Source: Streptomyces zagrosensis (GTDB lineage Bacteria > Actinomycetota > Actinomycetes > Streptomycetales > Streptomycetaceae). Taken from it: a stretch of DNA of 64,000 nucleotides. Shown here in pieces: positions 24,871-33,699 of the stretch (position 1 is its first letter; every line of letters starts with the position of its first letter). The translations under genes were made by a program, and so were the position numbers. The stretch spans positions 186,001 through 250,000 of the forward strand of contig NZ_JACHJL010000010.1 in assembly GCF_014203645.1 (NCBI RefSeq), given 5' to 3'. The notes beneath the pieces are model-generated. The model ran no database searches, was not told the origin of the DNA, and was given only the letters and a program-made list of their open reading frames with translations.

Positions 24871-26136
24871 ATGGACCTGCTGAAGACGCTGGTAGACAAG
24901 GGGTTGCGGCGCGAGTTGCCGACCCGGGATGAGGCGCTCGCCGTGCTGGCGACGTCCGACGAAGAACTGCTGGATGTGGTGGCCGCCGCCGGGCGGGTGC
25001 GCCGCCAGTGGTTCGGGCGCCGGGTCAAGCTCAACTACCTCGTCAACCTCAAGTCGGGGCTGTGCCCCGAGGACTGTTCGTATTGCTCACAGCGGCTCGG
25101 TTCGAAGGCCGAGATTCTGAAGTACACCTGGCTCAAGCCTGACGAGGCGTCGCAGGCCGCCGCGGCCGGTGTGGCGGGTGGCGCGAAGCGCGTTTGCCTG
25201 GTCGCCAGCGGGCGCGGGCCGACCGACCGTGACGTGGACCGGGTCTCGCAGACCATCGCGGCCATCAAGGAGCAAAACGAGGGCGTCGAGGTGTGTGCGT
25301 GCCTTGGGCTGCTCTCCGATGGGCAGGCGACGCGGCTGCGGGAGGCGGGCGCCGATGCGTACAACCACAATCTGAACACCTCCGAGGCGACCTATGGCGC
25401 CATCACGTCCACGCACACTTACGCGGACCGGGTGGAGACCGTGCAGCAGGCCCAGGCTGCGGGCATGTCCGCCTGCTCGGGTCTGATCGCGGGCATGGGC
25501 GAGAGCGATGCGGATTTGATCGATGTGGTCTTCTCGTTGCGCGAACTCAACCCGGACTCGGTACCGGTCAACTTCCTCATCCCCTTTGAGGGGACGCCGC
25601 TGGCCAAGGAGTGGAACCTCACCCCGCAGCGCTGTCTGCGCATCTTGGCCATGACGCGGTTCGTATGCCCCGATGTGGAGGTACGGCTGGCCGGCGGGCG
25701 CGAGGTGCACCTGCGGTCGATGCAGCCGCTGGCGCTGCACCTGGTCAACTCCATCTTCCTGGGTGACTACCTGACCAGCGAGGGGCAGGCGGGCCAGGTT
25801 GATCTGGCGATGATCGCCGACGCCGGGTTCGAGGTGGAGGGCGCCGACACCACGACGCTGCCCCAGCACCGGGCGGACGCGCTCGCCGCCGCCGGCGGCC
25901 ACGGCCCGCTCACCGGACACGACGCGCCGGCCGCCGGGAGTTGCGGTTCGCACGGCGGTGGTGGCTGCGGCCCCTGTGGTGATGACACGGTGCGCGACGG
26001 GGTGGCCGGTGACCTGGCGAAGGACCCGCAGCCGGCCACGGCAGTCGCAGCCGCAGCGCCGTCCAGGCCATCGCACGCCGGCCCGGTCGCGGTACGCCGC
26101 CGTGGCGCGGGAACGGACCTGCCGCCCAATGCCTGA
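24871..26136 (+). CDS. bioB: Biotin synthase BioB with a Cys/His-containing C-terminal extension
   Basis: A 421-residue radical SAM enzyme inserting sulfur into dethiobiotin. The [4Fe-4S]-SAM motif is CPEDCSYC (Cys65, 69, 72). Ligands for the [2Fe-2S] sulfur donor cluster are present: Cys109 (RVCLVASGRG), Cys142/144 (EVCACLG), Cys202 (SACSGLIAGMGE) and Arg272 (EVRLAGGRE). The core ends near 335; about 85 extra residues follow, including CGSHGGGGCGPC (Cys358, Cys366, Cys369, His361) and an Ala/Pro-rich tail. The tail is longer than in E. coli BioB (346 aa). bioA overlaps its end by 8 nt, so translation is coupled. Confidence 0.95.
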   Translation: MDLLKTLVDKGLRRELPTRDEALAVLATSDEELLDVVAAAGRVRRQWFGRRVKLNYLVNLKSGLCPEDCSYCSQRLGSKAEILKYTWLKPDEASQAAAAGVAGGAKRVCLVASGRGPTDRDVDRVSQTIAAIKEQNEGVEVCACLGLLSDGQATRLREAGADAYNHNLNTSEATYGAITSTHTYADRVETVQQAQAAGMSACSGLIAGMGESDADLIDVVFSLRELNPDSVPVNFLIPFEGTPLAKEWNLTPQRCLRILAMTRFVCPDVEVRLAGGREVHLRSMQPLALHLVNSIFLGDYLTSEGQAGQVDLAMIADAGFEVEGADTTTLPQHRADALAAAGGHGPLTGHDAPAAGSCGSHGGGGCGPCGDDTVRDGVAGDLAKDPQPATAVAAAAPSRPSHAGPVAVRRRGAGTDLPPNA

Positions 26137-27448
26137 ACCGATGAGCCCCGCACGGCTGCTCGAACTCGACCAGCAGCATGTGTGGCATCCCTACGGGCCG
26201 ATGCCGGGGCGCAACCGCCCCCTCCTCGTGGAATCGGCGGCCGGCGTCAGGCTTCAACTGGCGGAACCGGTGGCCGGTGTCAGCGAGTTGATCGACGGCA
26301 TGGCGTCATGGTGGTCGGCCATCCATGGCTACAACCACCCGGTGCTCAACGAGGCCGCGCACAGCCAGTTGGGGCGGATGAGCCATGTGATGTTCGGCGG
26401 GCTCACCCATGAGCCCGCCATTCGGCTCGCCACCAAGCTGGTGGAGATTACCCCCGAGCCGCTTCAGCACGTCTTCTTGGCGGACTCCGGGTCGGTGTCG
26501 GTCGAGGTGGCCATCAAGATGTGCCTCCAATACTGGCGCTCGGCCGGCAAGCCCGCCAAGCAGCGCCTGCTGACCTGGCGCGGCGGCTACCACGGTGACA
26601 CCTGGCAGCCGATGTCGGTATGCGACCCCGATGGCGGGATGCACCACATCTGGCAGGGCGCGCTGCCCCGGCAGGTCTTCGCCGACCAGCCGCCCGCCGG
26701 CTTCGACGCCGAGCCCGACGCCGCGTACGTGCGCGAGCTGCACGAGTTGATAGCGCTGCACGCCGACGAGTTGGCGGCGGTCATCGTCGAGCCGGTGGTG
26801 CAAAACGCGGGCGGCATGCGCTTCCACTCCCCCGGCTATCTGCGCGCACTGCGGCAGGCGTGTGACGCGTACGGAGTGCTGCTGATCTTCGACGAGATCG
26901 CCACCGGCTTCGGTCGCACCGGGGCCCTGTTCGCCGCCGACCACGCCAATGTCGCCCCCGATGTGATGTGTGTGGGCAAGGCGATCACCGGCGGCTATCT
27001 GACCTTGGCGGCTGCTCTGTGCACCACCGAGGTGGCTCAGGGGATTTCGGGTGGCGATGTGCCCGTCCTCGCCCATGGGCCGACCTTCATGGGCAACCCG
27101 CTGGCCACTGCCGTCGCCAACGCCTCCATCGACCTGCTGCTGTCCCACGACTGGCAGGCCGAGGTGAAGCGGATCGAGACGGGGCTCATCGACGGTCTCA
27201 GTGAGGCTGCCACGCTGCCGGGGGTGGCGTCGGTACGGGTGCTCGGCGCGATCGGCGCCATCCAGTTGGAGCGACCGCTGGACGAGGCACGCATGGCGGC
27301 GGCGTCCGATGCGGCCATCCGCAGCGGCGTGTGGCTCCGCCCGTTCCGCGACCTGATCTACACGATGCCCCCGTACATCACCGGCGACCAGGATCTAGCC
27401 CGCATCACGGCGGCGATGTGCGCCGCCACCAGGGCGAGCGAGGGCTGA
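26129..27448 (+). CDS. bioA: Adenosylmethionine-8-amino-7-oxononanoate aminotransferase (BioA)
   Basis: A 439-residue class III PLP aminotransferase making 7,8-diaminopelargonic acid, with SAM as amino donor. Recognised by HVWHPYGPM at the N-terminus, the MASWWSAIHGYNHP active-site segment (Trp-Trp and Tyr that select the substrate), DSGSVSVEVAIKM, RGGYHGDTW, Asp255 in FDEIATGFGRTG, and the PLP Lys284 in CVGKAITGGY. ATG 26129 overlaps the bioB stop; a second in-frame ATG follows at 26141. Middle gene of bioBAD. Confidence 0.96.
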   Translation: MPEPMSPARLLELDQQHVWHPYGPMPGRNRPLLVESAAGVRLQLAEPVAGVSELIDGMASWWSAIHGYNHPVLNEAAHSQLGRMSHVMFGGLTHEPAIRLATKLVEITPEPLQHVFLADSGSVSVEVAIKMCLQYWRSAGKPAKQRLLTWRGGYHGDTWQPMSVCDPDGGMHHIWQGALPRQVFADQPPAGFDAEPDAAYVRELHELIALHADELAAVIVEPVVQNAGGMRFHSPGYLRALRQACDAYGVLLIFDEIATGFGRTGALFAADHANVAPDVMCVGKAITGGYLTLAAALCTTEVAQGISGGDVPVLAHGPTFMGNPLATAVANASIDLLLSHDWQAEVKRIETGLIDGLSEAATLPGVASVRVLGAIGAIQLERPLDEARMAAASDAAIRSGVWLRPFRDLIYTMPPYITGDQDLARITAAMCAATRASEG

Positions 27449-27492
27449 CCGCGGTCACGAGCACCACTTCACGAGAAAGGCATGGACCGCAG

Positions 27493-28212
27493 ATGAGCAC
27501 GGTGATCGTCACCGGCACTGACACGGAGATCGGCAAGACCGTGACGACCGCGGCAATGGCGGCCGTTGCCCTGGCTCAGGGCCGTACCGTAGCCGTACTC
27601 AAGCCCGCCCAGACCGGCGTGCAAAAGGACGAACCGGGCGACATCGCCGAGGTACAGCGGCTCGCCGGCGAGGTCACCGGCTCCGAACTCGCCCGCTTCC
27701 CCGACCCGTTGGCCCCGGCGACCGCGGCTCGCCGCGCCGGGCGCGCGCCGGTGCGCCCGCGCGAGGTGGAGCGGGCGGCGCGCACCCTGGCCGGCAACCA
27801 TGACCTGGTGCTGGTCGAGGGCGCGGGCGGCCTGCTCGTACGCTTCGACGAGGCGGGCTCGTCGCTGGCGGACGTGGCGCAACTCCTCAACGCGCCGGTT
27901 CTGGTGGTGGCGCGCGCGGGGCTTGGCACGCTCAACGCTGCGGCGCTGACCACGGAGGCACTGCAAACTCGCGGCGTCACCTGTCTTGGGGTGGTGTTCG
28001 GCAGCTTCCCCGCCGCCCCCGACCTCGCCACCCGCTGCAACCTCTCCGACATGCCGGACGCCTCCGGTGTCCCGCTTCTTGGGGCCATCCCGGCAGGCGC
28101 TGGTGCGCGATCACCGGCGGACTTCCGCATGGCGGCGGCCGGTTGGCTGGCTCCGGCGCTCGGTGGCACCTGGGACGCCGCGACGTTCGCGGCTTCGCTT
28201 CACGACGCGTAG
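27493..28212 (+). CDS. bioD: Dethiobiotin synthetase (BioD)
   Basis: A 239-residue ATP-dependent carboxylase that closes the ureido ring of dethiobiotin. P-loop GTDTEIGKT (residues 8-16), substrate-lysine motif VLKPAQTGV, and EGAGGLLVRFD with the conserved Gly-Ala-Gly. Fold is the SIMIBI GTPase-like type. ATG 27493 is the best start, with AGAAAGG about 12 nt upstream. It follows bioA by 44 bp and ends the bioBAD operon; the next gene is convergent. Confidence 0.95.
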   Translation: MSTVIVTGTDTEIGKTVTTAAMAAVALAQGRTVAVLKPAQTGVQKDEPGDIAEVQRLAGEVTGSELARFPDPLAPATAARRAGRAPVRPREVERAARTLAGNHDLVLVEGAGGLLVRFDEAGSSLADVAQLLNAPVLVVARAGLGTLNAAALTTEALQTRGVTCLGVVFGSFPAAPDLATRCNLSDMPDASGVPLLGAIPAGAGARSPADFRMAAAGWLAPALGGTWDAATFAASLHDA

Positions 28213-28358
28213 CGGCGCTGCGCGTAATGAATGCCCGCAATGTACGGATTTCGCCGGCGGTGAACACCCAGCGAAGTGGCGGCATGACGCCACGGCGCAT
28301 GCCACCGGGCGGCGGTCGAAGCCCGCTGGCTCCGGCCGCCGCCCGGCGCCCGTTGTGG

Positions 28359-28383
28359 GAGGGGCCCTTGATGTGGGGCCCTC
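28359..28383. terminator. Probable terminator hairpin after bioD
   Basis: GAGGGGCCC (28359-28367) faces GGGGCCCTC (28375-28383) across a 7-nt loop and pairs with one bulge. It lies between convergent bioD and thioesterase genes. Confidence 0.5.
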
Positions 28384-28389
28384 GCGTAG

Positions 28390-29175
28390 TTAGCCGATGG
28401 CCAAGTTGGCGAACGCGGCGACGTCCTCGCCGATGGCCGCCACCACCTGGTCCTGCTGCGGCGTGAGGTAGAAGTGGCCACCGGGGAAGCTGCGGAACGT
28501 GAAGCCGCCCGTGGTCAACCGAGACCACGCCTTGGCCTCGTCAAAGGAGACCCGCGGGTCCGACTCGCCGGTCAGCACGCTAATCGGGCAGCGCAGTACG
28601 GGCGCGCTGCCGTCCACGTCGCAGCGGTAGGTCTCAATGGCCTTGTAGTCGGCGCGGATCGCGGGCAACACCATCCGCAGCAGTTCCTCATCGGCCAACA
28701 CCCCGCTGTCGGTGCCGCTGAGCGCGCGGATCTCGGCGATCAGCGCATCGTCGCCGCGCTGGTGGACGTTCTCCTCCCGATAGGTGATCGGCGCCCGGCG
28801 CCCCGACGCGATCAGGCCACCCAACTGAGTGCTCCCCGCCCGCTCGAAGCGGCGCGCCAACTCGAAGCCGAGCACCGCACCCATGCTGTGCCCGAAGAGC
28901 ACCAGCGGACGGTCCGCCCAGGGTTGCAGCGCCTCGTAAATGGCGTCCGCCAGTTCCCCAACGCTCCCCATCCCCGGTTCTGCCCGCCGGTCCTGGCGGC
29001 CCGGGTACTGCACCGAGAGCACGTCGGTGGTCTCGGCCAGGGCCTTGGAGAAGGGGAAGAAGAAGGAAGCGGACCCTCCTGCGTGCGGCAGGAGCACCAC
29101 GCGGTGCGGACTGTCGGCTACGGGATGGAAGCGCCGGACCCACAGGTCGTCGGTCGTGGATTCCGTGGTGCTCAT
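28390..29175 (-). CDS. Type II thioesterase (alpha/beta hydrolase), solo
   Basis: A 261-residue editing thioesterase of the RifR/GrsT type, which normally removes misprimed acyl groups from PKS or NRPS carrier proteins. Family marks: RVVLLPHAGGSASFF, LSVQYPGRQDR, nucleophile Ser97 in LFGHSMGA, Asp206 in GESDPRVS, His234 in PGGHFYL. ATG 29175 has GGAGCGAGGA upstream. There is no PKS, NRPS or carrier protein gene anywhere in the window, so its target must be elsewhere. It is convergent with bioD; a role in releasing a pimeloyl thioester is a speculation only. Confidence 0.9.
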   Translation of the reverse strand: MSTTESTTDDLWVRRFHPVADSPHRVVLLPHAGGSASFFFPFSKALAETTDVLSVQYPGRQDRRAEPGMGSVGELADAIYEALQPWADRPLVLFGHSMGAVLGFELARRFERAGSTQLGGLIASGRRAPITYREENVHQRGDDALIAEIRALSGTDSGVLADEELLRMVLPAIRADYKAIETYRCDVDGSAPVLRCPISVLTGESDPRVSFDEAKAWSRLTTGGFTFRSFPGGHFYLTPQQDQVVAAIGEDVAAFANLAIG

Positions 29176-29721
29176 AGCTATCCTCGCTCCTTCGTCGTGC
29201 TGCGTTCCGTGAGGGTTGCCACCCGCCGACACCACAACGGGTCAGCGGACGCTCCCTATCTCATCAGCCATCGCCGCAACGGGACAGCCGGGCCATGACG
29301 GTGACGCGGTGTCGGCACCGGGCCGTACGGGCCGTCGCGACCAGCGCATACGGCGCGGGGTCGGTCTCGTCCGCGCCGCTGGCGTACGGCATCGCCGACG
29401 CACTTCACACCACCCTCACCCGTACCAACGCGCCCGCCAACCCCTGTCTTGCTGCACGCCACCCGTAACTCGCCGTGGCCACCCCCATAAGCATCTCCAC
29501 CGCAGTACGAGTTGCCGACACTCGACACAAACCGCTACCACTCGGGCGTAATCGCCCTACTCCACTCTCACCGGAATGGGGGGGGCGGATCGCGCACCGG
29601 CGCGGCGCTCAAGCACCCGCGGGGAGCCCCGCCCCGTGCCCTTCCTGAGCGGCTGGCCCACCCGCTTCAAACGGCACGCGGCCGGGGTAGGTTGCCGCTA
29701 TCCATGCTCAGGGAGGCCGCC
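29176..29721. other. 546-bp intergenic region without a recognisable gene
   Basis: It separates the divergent thioesterase and LLM oxidoreductase genes. Open frames here show no codon bias or family similarity. The only clear element is a -10-like TAGGTT at 29688-29693, 28 bp before the LLM start codon. No strong dyad seen. Confidence 0.5.
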
Positions 29722-30612
29722 GTGACCAGACCGTTCCGCTTCGGCGTCAACATGCTCACCATAGAAACGGGCGAGGCGTGGCGCGAGAAATGCCGCCGTG
29801 CCGAGGCACTTGGCTACGACGTGCTGCACGTACCTGACCATTTGGGCATGCCCGCCCCCTTTCCCGCACTGGTCGCCGCCGCCGAGGCGACCACCCGCCC
29901 GCGCGTGGGCACCTTCGTCCTCAATGCCGGGTTTTGGAACCCCGCGCTCCTCGCCCGCGAGGTGGCCACCTGCGATCAACTCACCGGCGGTCGGCTGGAG
30001 CTGGGCCTTGGCACCGGTTACGTCAAGGCCGAGCACGACACCGCGGGCCTGCCCTGGGGCTCCCCGCGGGAGCGCGTCGATCACCTGGAGCGGACACTGA
30101 TCGAGTTGCATCGGCTCCTCACCGACCCCGAGCACCAGCCGCGCCCTGCCCAGTCGCCCCGACCGCCGGTGCTGCTCGGCGGCAACGGCAACCGTGTGCT
30201 GCGCCTCGCCGCACGGCATGCCGAGATCGCGGCGTTCACCGGTGGTAGGCAGTCGCCCGGCGCGCCCGAAGGCACGTTGTCGATGATCAGCGCGGACGCG
30301 CTGGAGGAGCGGGTGAACGCGTACCAGTCGTTCGCCGCCGACCGAGAAGCACCCGCCGAACTGAACTATCTGGTGCAGCGGGTAGTGATCTCGGACGACC
30401 GGCGGGCCGCTGCCGCGGAGTTCGCCCAGCATGCGGGCGGACTGACCGAAGACCAGTTGCTGGAGCATCCGGCGCTGCTGGTCGGCACCGTTACGCAGAT
30501 CGCCGAGCAGGTGCGGGCACACCGCGAGCGCTTCGGCTTCACCTACTTCACCGTGCTCGATCCCTGCCTGGAGGCGTTCGGAGCGGTGATCGCGGAGCTG
30601 CGCGAGAGCTGA
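29722..30612 (+). CDS. LLM class F420-dependent oxidoreductase
   Basis: A 296-residue luciferase-like monooxygenase family protein, probably using F420H2. Evidence: FRFGVNMLTIETGEAWREKCRRAEALGYDVLHVPDHLG at the start (read as separate family blocks), VGTFVLNAGFWNPALLAREV and the GGRLELGLGTGYVKAEHD block that lines the cofactor pocket, then PPVLLGGNGNRVLRLAARHAE. The name TIGR03621-type F420 oxidoreductase fits the MCE-like LNAGFWNP segment, though I cannot confirm it. GTG 29722 is chosen because GGGAGG lies 5 nt before; ATG 29704 is an alternative. Substrate unknown. Confidence 0.85.
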   Translation: MTRPFRFGVNMLTIETGEAWREKCRRAEALGYDVLHVPDHLGMPAPFPALVAAAEATTRPRVGTFVLNAGFWNPALLAREVATCDQLTGGRLELGLGTGYVKAEHDTAGLPWGSPRERVDHLERTLIELHRLLTDPEHQPRPAQSPRPPVLLGGNGNRVLRLAARHAEIAAFTGGRQSPGAPEGTLSMISADALEERVNAYQSFAADREAPAELNYLVQRVVISDDRRAAAAEFAQHAGGLTEDQLLEHPALLVGTVTQIAEQVRAHRERFGFTYFTVLDPCLEAFGAVIAELRES

Positions 30613-30953
30613 GCGGGCCGCCGAGGCGCGTACGGGGCGGCGTGGCGGCAGGCGCCCCAGGTCAACGATTCGGTGCCGGCAGCGCCGCATGGTGCCGGGC
30701 GGGGCGGGTACTCGCCTGACTTGTGACCGCGGAGTACAGGAGTGGGTATCGAGGCGTTCGGCCTCGGCCCGCCGATGTGCGCCTGGATGCGTACGGGCGA
30801 GTGCGAAGGCGTAGCCGAGCAGTCCGCACGAGGCCGTTCACCAACGGGCGCCGCCGCCCCGTGCGAGCTGCGCGGCAGGCCGTCGGCAGCGGCAAGGAAC
30901 GCCGTTCCGCCGCGCTCCTCGCCGCCACCCCGACTGGCGCTTTGCCCATCCTT

Positions 30954-30959
30954 TACGAT
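30954..30959 (+). promoter_or_regulatory. -10-like box TACGAT upstream of the CNNM operon
   Basis: It stands in the 470-bp gap 30613-31082, which holds no recognised gene apart from a short leader ORF. Transcription from here would give a leader of about 115 nt before the first CNNM gene. No convincing -35 is seen. Confidence 0.4.
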
Positions 30960-31008
30960 TGAGTGATCGATCCTTCTTCTTCCCTGTGAAAGGTGTGAGC
31001 GTCCGTCC

Positions 31009-31086
31009 ATGGGCGAGCCTCCCAGTAGCCGCTACCGCGCGTTGCCCCTGTCCCTGCCCGACCTTGGGACGGAGGTGAACCGATGA
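31009..31086 (+). CDS. Possible 25-residue leader peptide overlapping the first CNNM gene
   Basis: ATG 31009 opens a 25-codon frame (MGEPPSSRYRALPLSLPDLG then TEVNR) whose TGA at 31084-31086 overlaps the ATG at 31083 as ATGA. It is Pro-containing (EPP, LPLSLPD), reminiscent of magnesium transporter leader peptides such as MgtL, where Pro-rich or acidic codons stall ribosomes. The only ribosome-site-like sequence (AAAGG near 30990) is too far, at about 14 nt, so translation is uncertain. It could be chance. Confidence 0.3.
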   Translation: MGEPPSSRYRALPLSLPDLGTEVNR

Positions 31087-32603
31087 TTGAAGTGCTTCTT
31101 CTCGCGCTGGCGCTCCTTCTGTCGTTGGCCTGTGGCGCCTTCGTAGCGGCGGAGTTCTCGCTGACCACGGTCGAGCGTGCCGAACTGGAGCGGGCCGTTG
31201 ATCGGGGCGAGCGCGGCGCCGAGAGCGCGTTGAAGGCGGTACGCAGCCTCACCTTCCAGCTCTCTGGCGCCCAGCTCGGCATCACCGTCACGAATCTGAT
31301 CGTCGGCATGCTCGCCAAGCCATCGATCGCCGCACTGCTGGGCGGGCCGCTCAAGGCCGCGGGGGTGCCCGCCTCCGCTGTGGGCTCCGTCGCGCTGGTG
31401 GTGGGCACCGTGCTGTCCACGTTGGTCCTGATGGTGGTCGGCGAGCTGGTTCCCAAGAACTGGGCGATCTCCAAGCCGCTGCCGGTGGCCAAGCGGGTCG
31501 CCACCCCGCAGCGCATCTTCAGCGCGGCCTTTCGCCCGTTCATCTCCCATCTCAACAACACCGCCAACCGCGTGGTGCGGCGCTTCGGCCTCGAACCCGC
31601 GGAGGAGCTGGCCTCGGCGCGCGGCCCGCAGGAGCTGGTCGCACTCGCCCGCCACTCCGCGCGGGCGGGCGCCCTCGACCGGGACACCGCGGAGCTGTTC
31701 GTGCGCACACTGAACCTGGCCGAGCTCTCGGCGGAGAACGTGATGACGCCACGGGTCCAGGTGATGGCGCTCGATGTGCAGGCCACCGCCGAGGATGTGG
31801 CCAACGCCACCCGGGCCACCGGTCTGTCCCGCTTCCCTGTCTATCGGGGCAGCCTCGACACGGTCGTCGGTGTCGCCCACATCAAGGACGTCCTGGCCGT
31901 GCCCGCCGAGCGCCGGCACCGGCATCCGATCTCCGAGTTGTTGCGCGACCCGCTACTCGTCCCCGAGTCACTGACCGTGGACCGGCTCTTGGACCGACTC
32001 TCCGGCAAGCGCACCATGGCCGTCGTCATCGACGAGTACGGCGGCACGGCCGGTGTGGTCACCCTGGAGGACATCGTCGAGGAGGTCGTCGGCGAGGTAC
32101 GCGACGAACACGACCCGCAGGAGACGCCGGACCTGGCGCCGCGCGGCACCGACCCGCAGGGCCGCGCGCTGTACGACGCGGACGGCTCGGCCCGCATCGA
32201 CCAGTTGCGGTCGATCGGGCTGCGGGCGCCGGAGGGCCCGTACGAGACGCTGGCCGGGCTGATCGCCAGCGAGCTGGGGCGCATCCCGGTCCAGGGCGAC
32301 ACATTGGAGGTCGAGGGCTGGCGGCTTGAGGTGACGGACGCGTCGGGGCGCCGCGCCGCGAGCATACGGCTTCAGTCACCGCTGGTCAGCGCGGCGGACG
32401 ACGCTCGCACAGCCGGCACTACGCGCACCACCCGCACCACCCGCACTACCAACGGAACCAGTGCCACCCCTGCCACCAGTGCCACCGGCGCGGGCCCCGG
32501 GCCCGCTGCGCCGGCCGATGACGGCCGCGCCCACCGATGGCGCCGCGGGCGGGACACCGCTCCCGTCGATGCGGCCCGACAGCGAAAGGAGACCCACCGA
32601 TGA
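31083..32603 (+). CDS. CNNM/CorC family transporter-associated protein (DUF21-CBS-CorC_HlyC), first of two
   Basis: A 506-residue membrane protein; the family mediates or regulates Mg2+ (and Co2+) transport and was formerly called hemolysin. DUF21 transmembrane domain about 1-190 with AAEFSLTTVERAELE, QLGITVTNLIVGMLAKPSI and VVGELVPKNWAIS. CBS pair about 215-335 (NVMTPRVQVMALD, LSRFPVYRG, GVAHIKDVL, MAVVIDEYGGTAGVVTLEDI). CorC_HlyC domain about 350-440. A Thr/Ala-rich tail (from 445) is encoded partly by CGCACCACC tandem repeats. ATG 31083 has GGAGGTGAA. The stop overlaps the start of a second CNNM gene, so they are cotranscribed. Confidence 0.92.
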   Translation: MIEVLLLALALLLSLACGAFVAAEFSLTTVERAELERAVDRGERGAESALKAVRSLTFQLSGAQLGITVTNLIVGMLAKPSIAALLGGPLKAAGVPASAVGSVALVVGTVLSTLVLMVVGELVPKNWAISKPLPVAKRVATPQRIFSAAFRPFISHLNNTANRVVRRFGLEPAEELASARGPQELVALARHSARAGALDRDTAELFVRTLNLAELSAENVMTPRVQVMALDVQATAEDVANATRATGLSRFPVYRGSLDTVVGVAHIKDVLAVPAERRHRHPISELLRDPLLVPESLTVDRLLDRLSGKRTMAVVIDEYGGTAGVVTLEDIVEEVVGEVRDEHDPQETPDLAPRGTDPQGRALYDADGSARIDQLRSIGLRAPEGPYETLAGLIASELGRIPVQGDTLEVEGWRLEVTDASGRRAASIRLQSPLVSAADDARTAGTTRTTRTTRTTNGTSATPATSATGAGPGPAAPADDGRAHRWRRGRDTAPVDAARQRKETHR

Positions 32604-33619
32604 CCGCGATCCAACTGCTGATCGGTCTGCTGACGCTGGTGGTCAACGCGTTTTTCGTGGGAGCTGAGTTCGCGCTGATCTCGGTGCGACGCAGCCAGAT
32701 CGAGCCGCACGCCGAGCAGGGCGATCGGCGGGCCCGCAGCGTGCTGTGGGGGCTCGAACACGTCTCGGCCCTGATGGCGGCGGCGCAACTGGGCATCACG
32801 CTGTGCACGCTGGTGCTCGGCATCGTCGCCGAGCCGGCCATCGCGCACCTGCTGGAGCCGGTGTTCCACGCGGTGGGCGTGCCTGATGGGCTGACCCATC
32901 CGATCGCCTTCGTCATCGCGCTGGCGGTGGCCACGTATCTCCACATGCTCTTCGGCGAGATGGTGCCGAAGAACATCGCACTCGCCGAGCCCGTACGCTC
33001 CGCGCTGCTTCTTGGCCCGCCGCTGGTGGCCATGTCGCGTGCGCTGCGCCCGGTGATCTTCACGGTGAACGCGTTCGCGAACACGCTGCTCAGGCTGTTG
33101 CGGGTGGAGACCAAGGACGAGGTGACCGCATCGTTCTCGGATGCCGACCTGGCCCGGATGGTCGCCGACTCCAGCGAGGCAGGACTGCTGGATGACCGGG
33201 CCACCGAGCGGTTGCGAGACGCCTTGGAGCTGGGTCGCCGTCCGGTGCGCGATGTGGTGCTTTCGGTCGATCGGGTCGTCACGGCCAGGCTCGGGGTCTC
33301 CCCCGAGGGGCTGGAGAGCTTGTCGGCCACCTCCGGGTTCTCGCGCTTTCCCGTCGTCGATGGCAGCGGGCGCATCCTGGGCTATCTGCACGTGAAGGAC
33401 GCGCTGGACGCCCGGCCGCGCGACGTGGCGTTCCGACCGGAGCAGTTGCGGCCCATCGCCCGGGTGCGGGCCGCGACGCCGCTCGATGACGTGCTGACCG
33501 CCATGCGGGGCACGAGCACCCATCTCGCGGCCGTCATCGACGAGCACAGCCGGCTGGCCGGGCTCGTCACCATGGAGGACGTCCTACGGGAACTGGTGGG
33601 CCCGGCGCCCAGCGCGTAA
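32600..33619 (+). CDS. CNNM/CorC family protein (DUF21-CBS), second of two
   Basis: A 339-residue paralogue of the upstream gene, starting in the overlap ATGA. DUF21 domain about 1-185 (LVVNAFFVGAEFALISVRRSQIE, QLGITLCTLVLGIVAEPAI, FGEMVPKNIALAEP), then a CBS pair about 205-335 (RDVVLSVDRVVTARL, FSRFPVVDGSGRILGYLHVKD, LAAVIDEHSRLAGLVTMEDV). It lacks the C-terminal CorC_HlyC domain, so it is shorter than its neighbour. AAAGGA precedes the start. Two membrane paralogues in tandem suggest a heteromeric complex. Confidence 0.92.
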   Translation: MTAIQLLIGLLTLVVNAFFVGAEFALISVRRSQIEPHAEQGDRRARSVLWGLEHVSALMAAAQLGITLCTLVLGIVAEPAIAHLLEPVFHAVGVPDGLTHPIAFVIALAVATYLHMLFGEMVPKNIALAEPVRSALLLGPPLVAMSRALRPVIFTVNAFANTLLRLLRVETKDEVTASFSDADLARMVADSSEAGLLDDRATERLRDALELGRRPVRDVVLSVDRVVTARLGVSPEGLESLSATSGFSRFPVVDGSGRILGYLHVKDALDARPRDVAFRPEQLRPIARVRAATPLDDVLTAMRGTSTHLAAVIDEHSRLAGLVTMEDVLRELVGPAPSA

Positions 33620-33657
33620 GCCCGTCGCTTTCCCGTCCAGGCCCCGCGGGGTTTGTC

Positions 33658-33699
33658 GCCGGTGTCCGTGGCTCGCCAGTGCGGGCCACGGGCACCGGC
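33658..33699. terminator. Terminator hairpin downstream of the CNNM operon
   Basis: A 15-bp stem with one G-U pair (33658-33672 with 33685-33699) and a 12-nt loop, between the convergent CNNM and MazG-like genes. Confidence 0.8.

Noticed and set aside
28390..29175. Edge of a polyketide or nonribosomal peptide cluster
   Set aside because: Only the thioesterase is present; neighbours on both sides are primary-metabolism genes.
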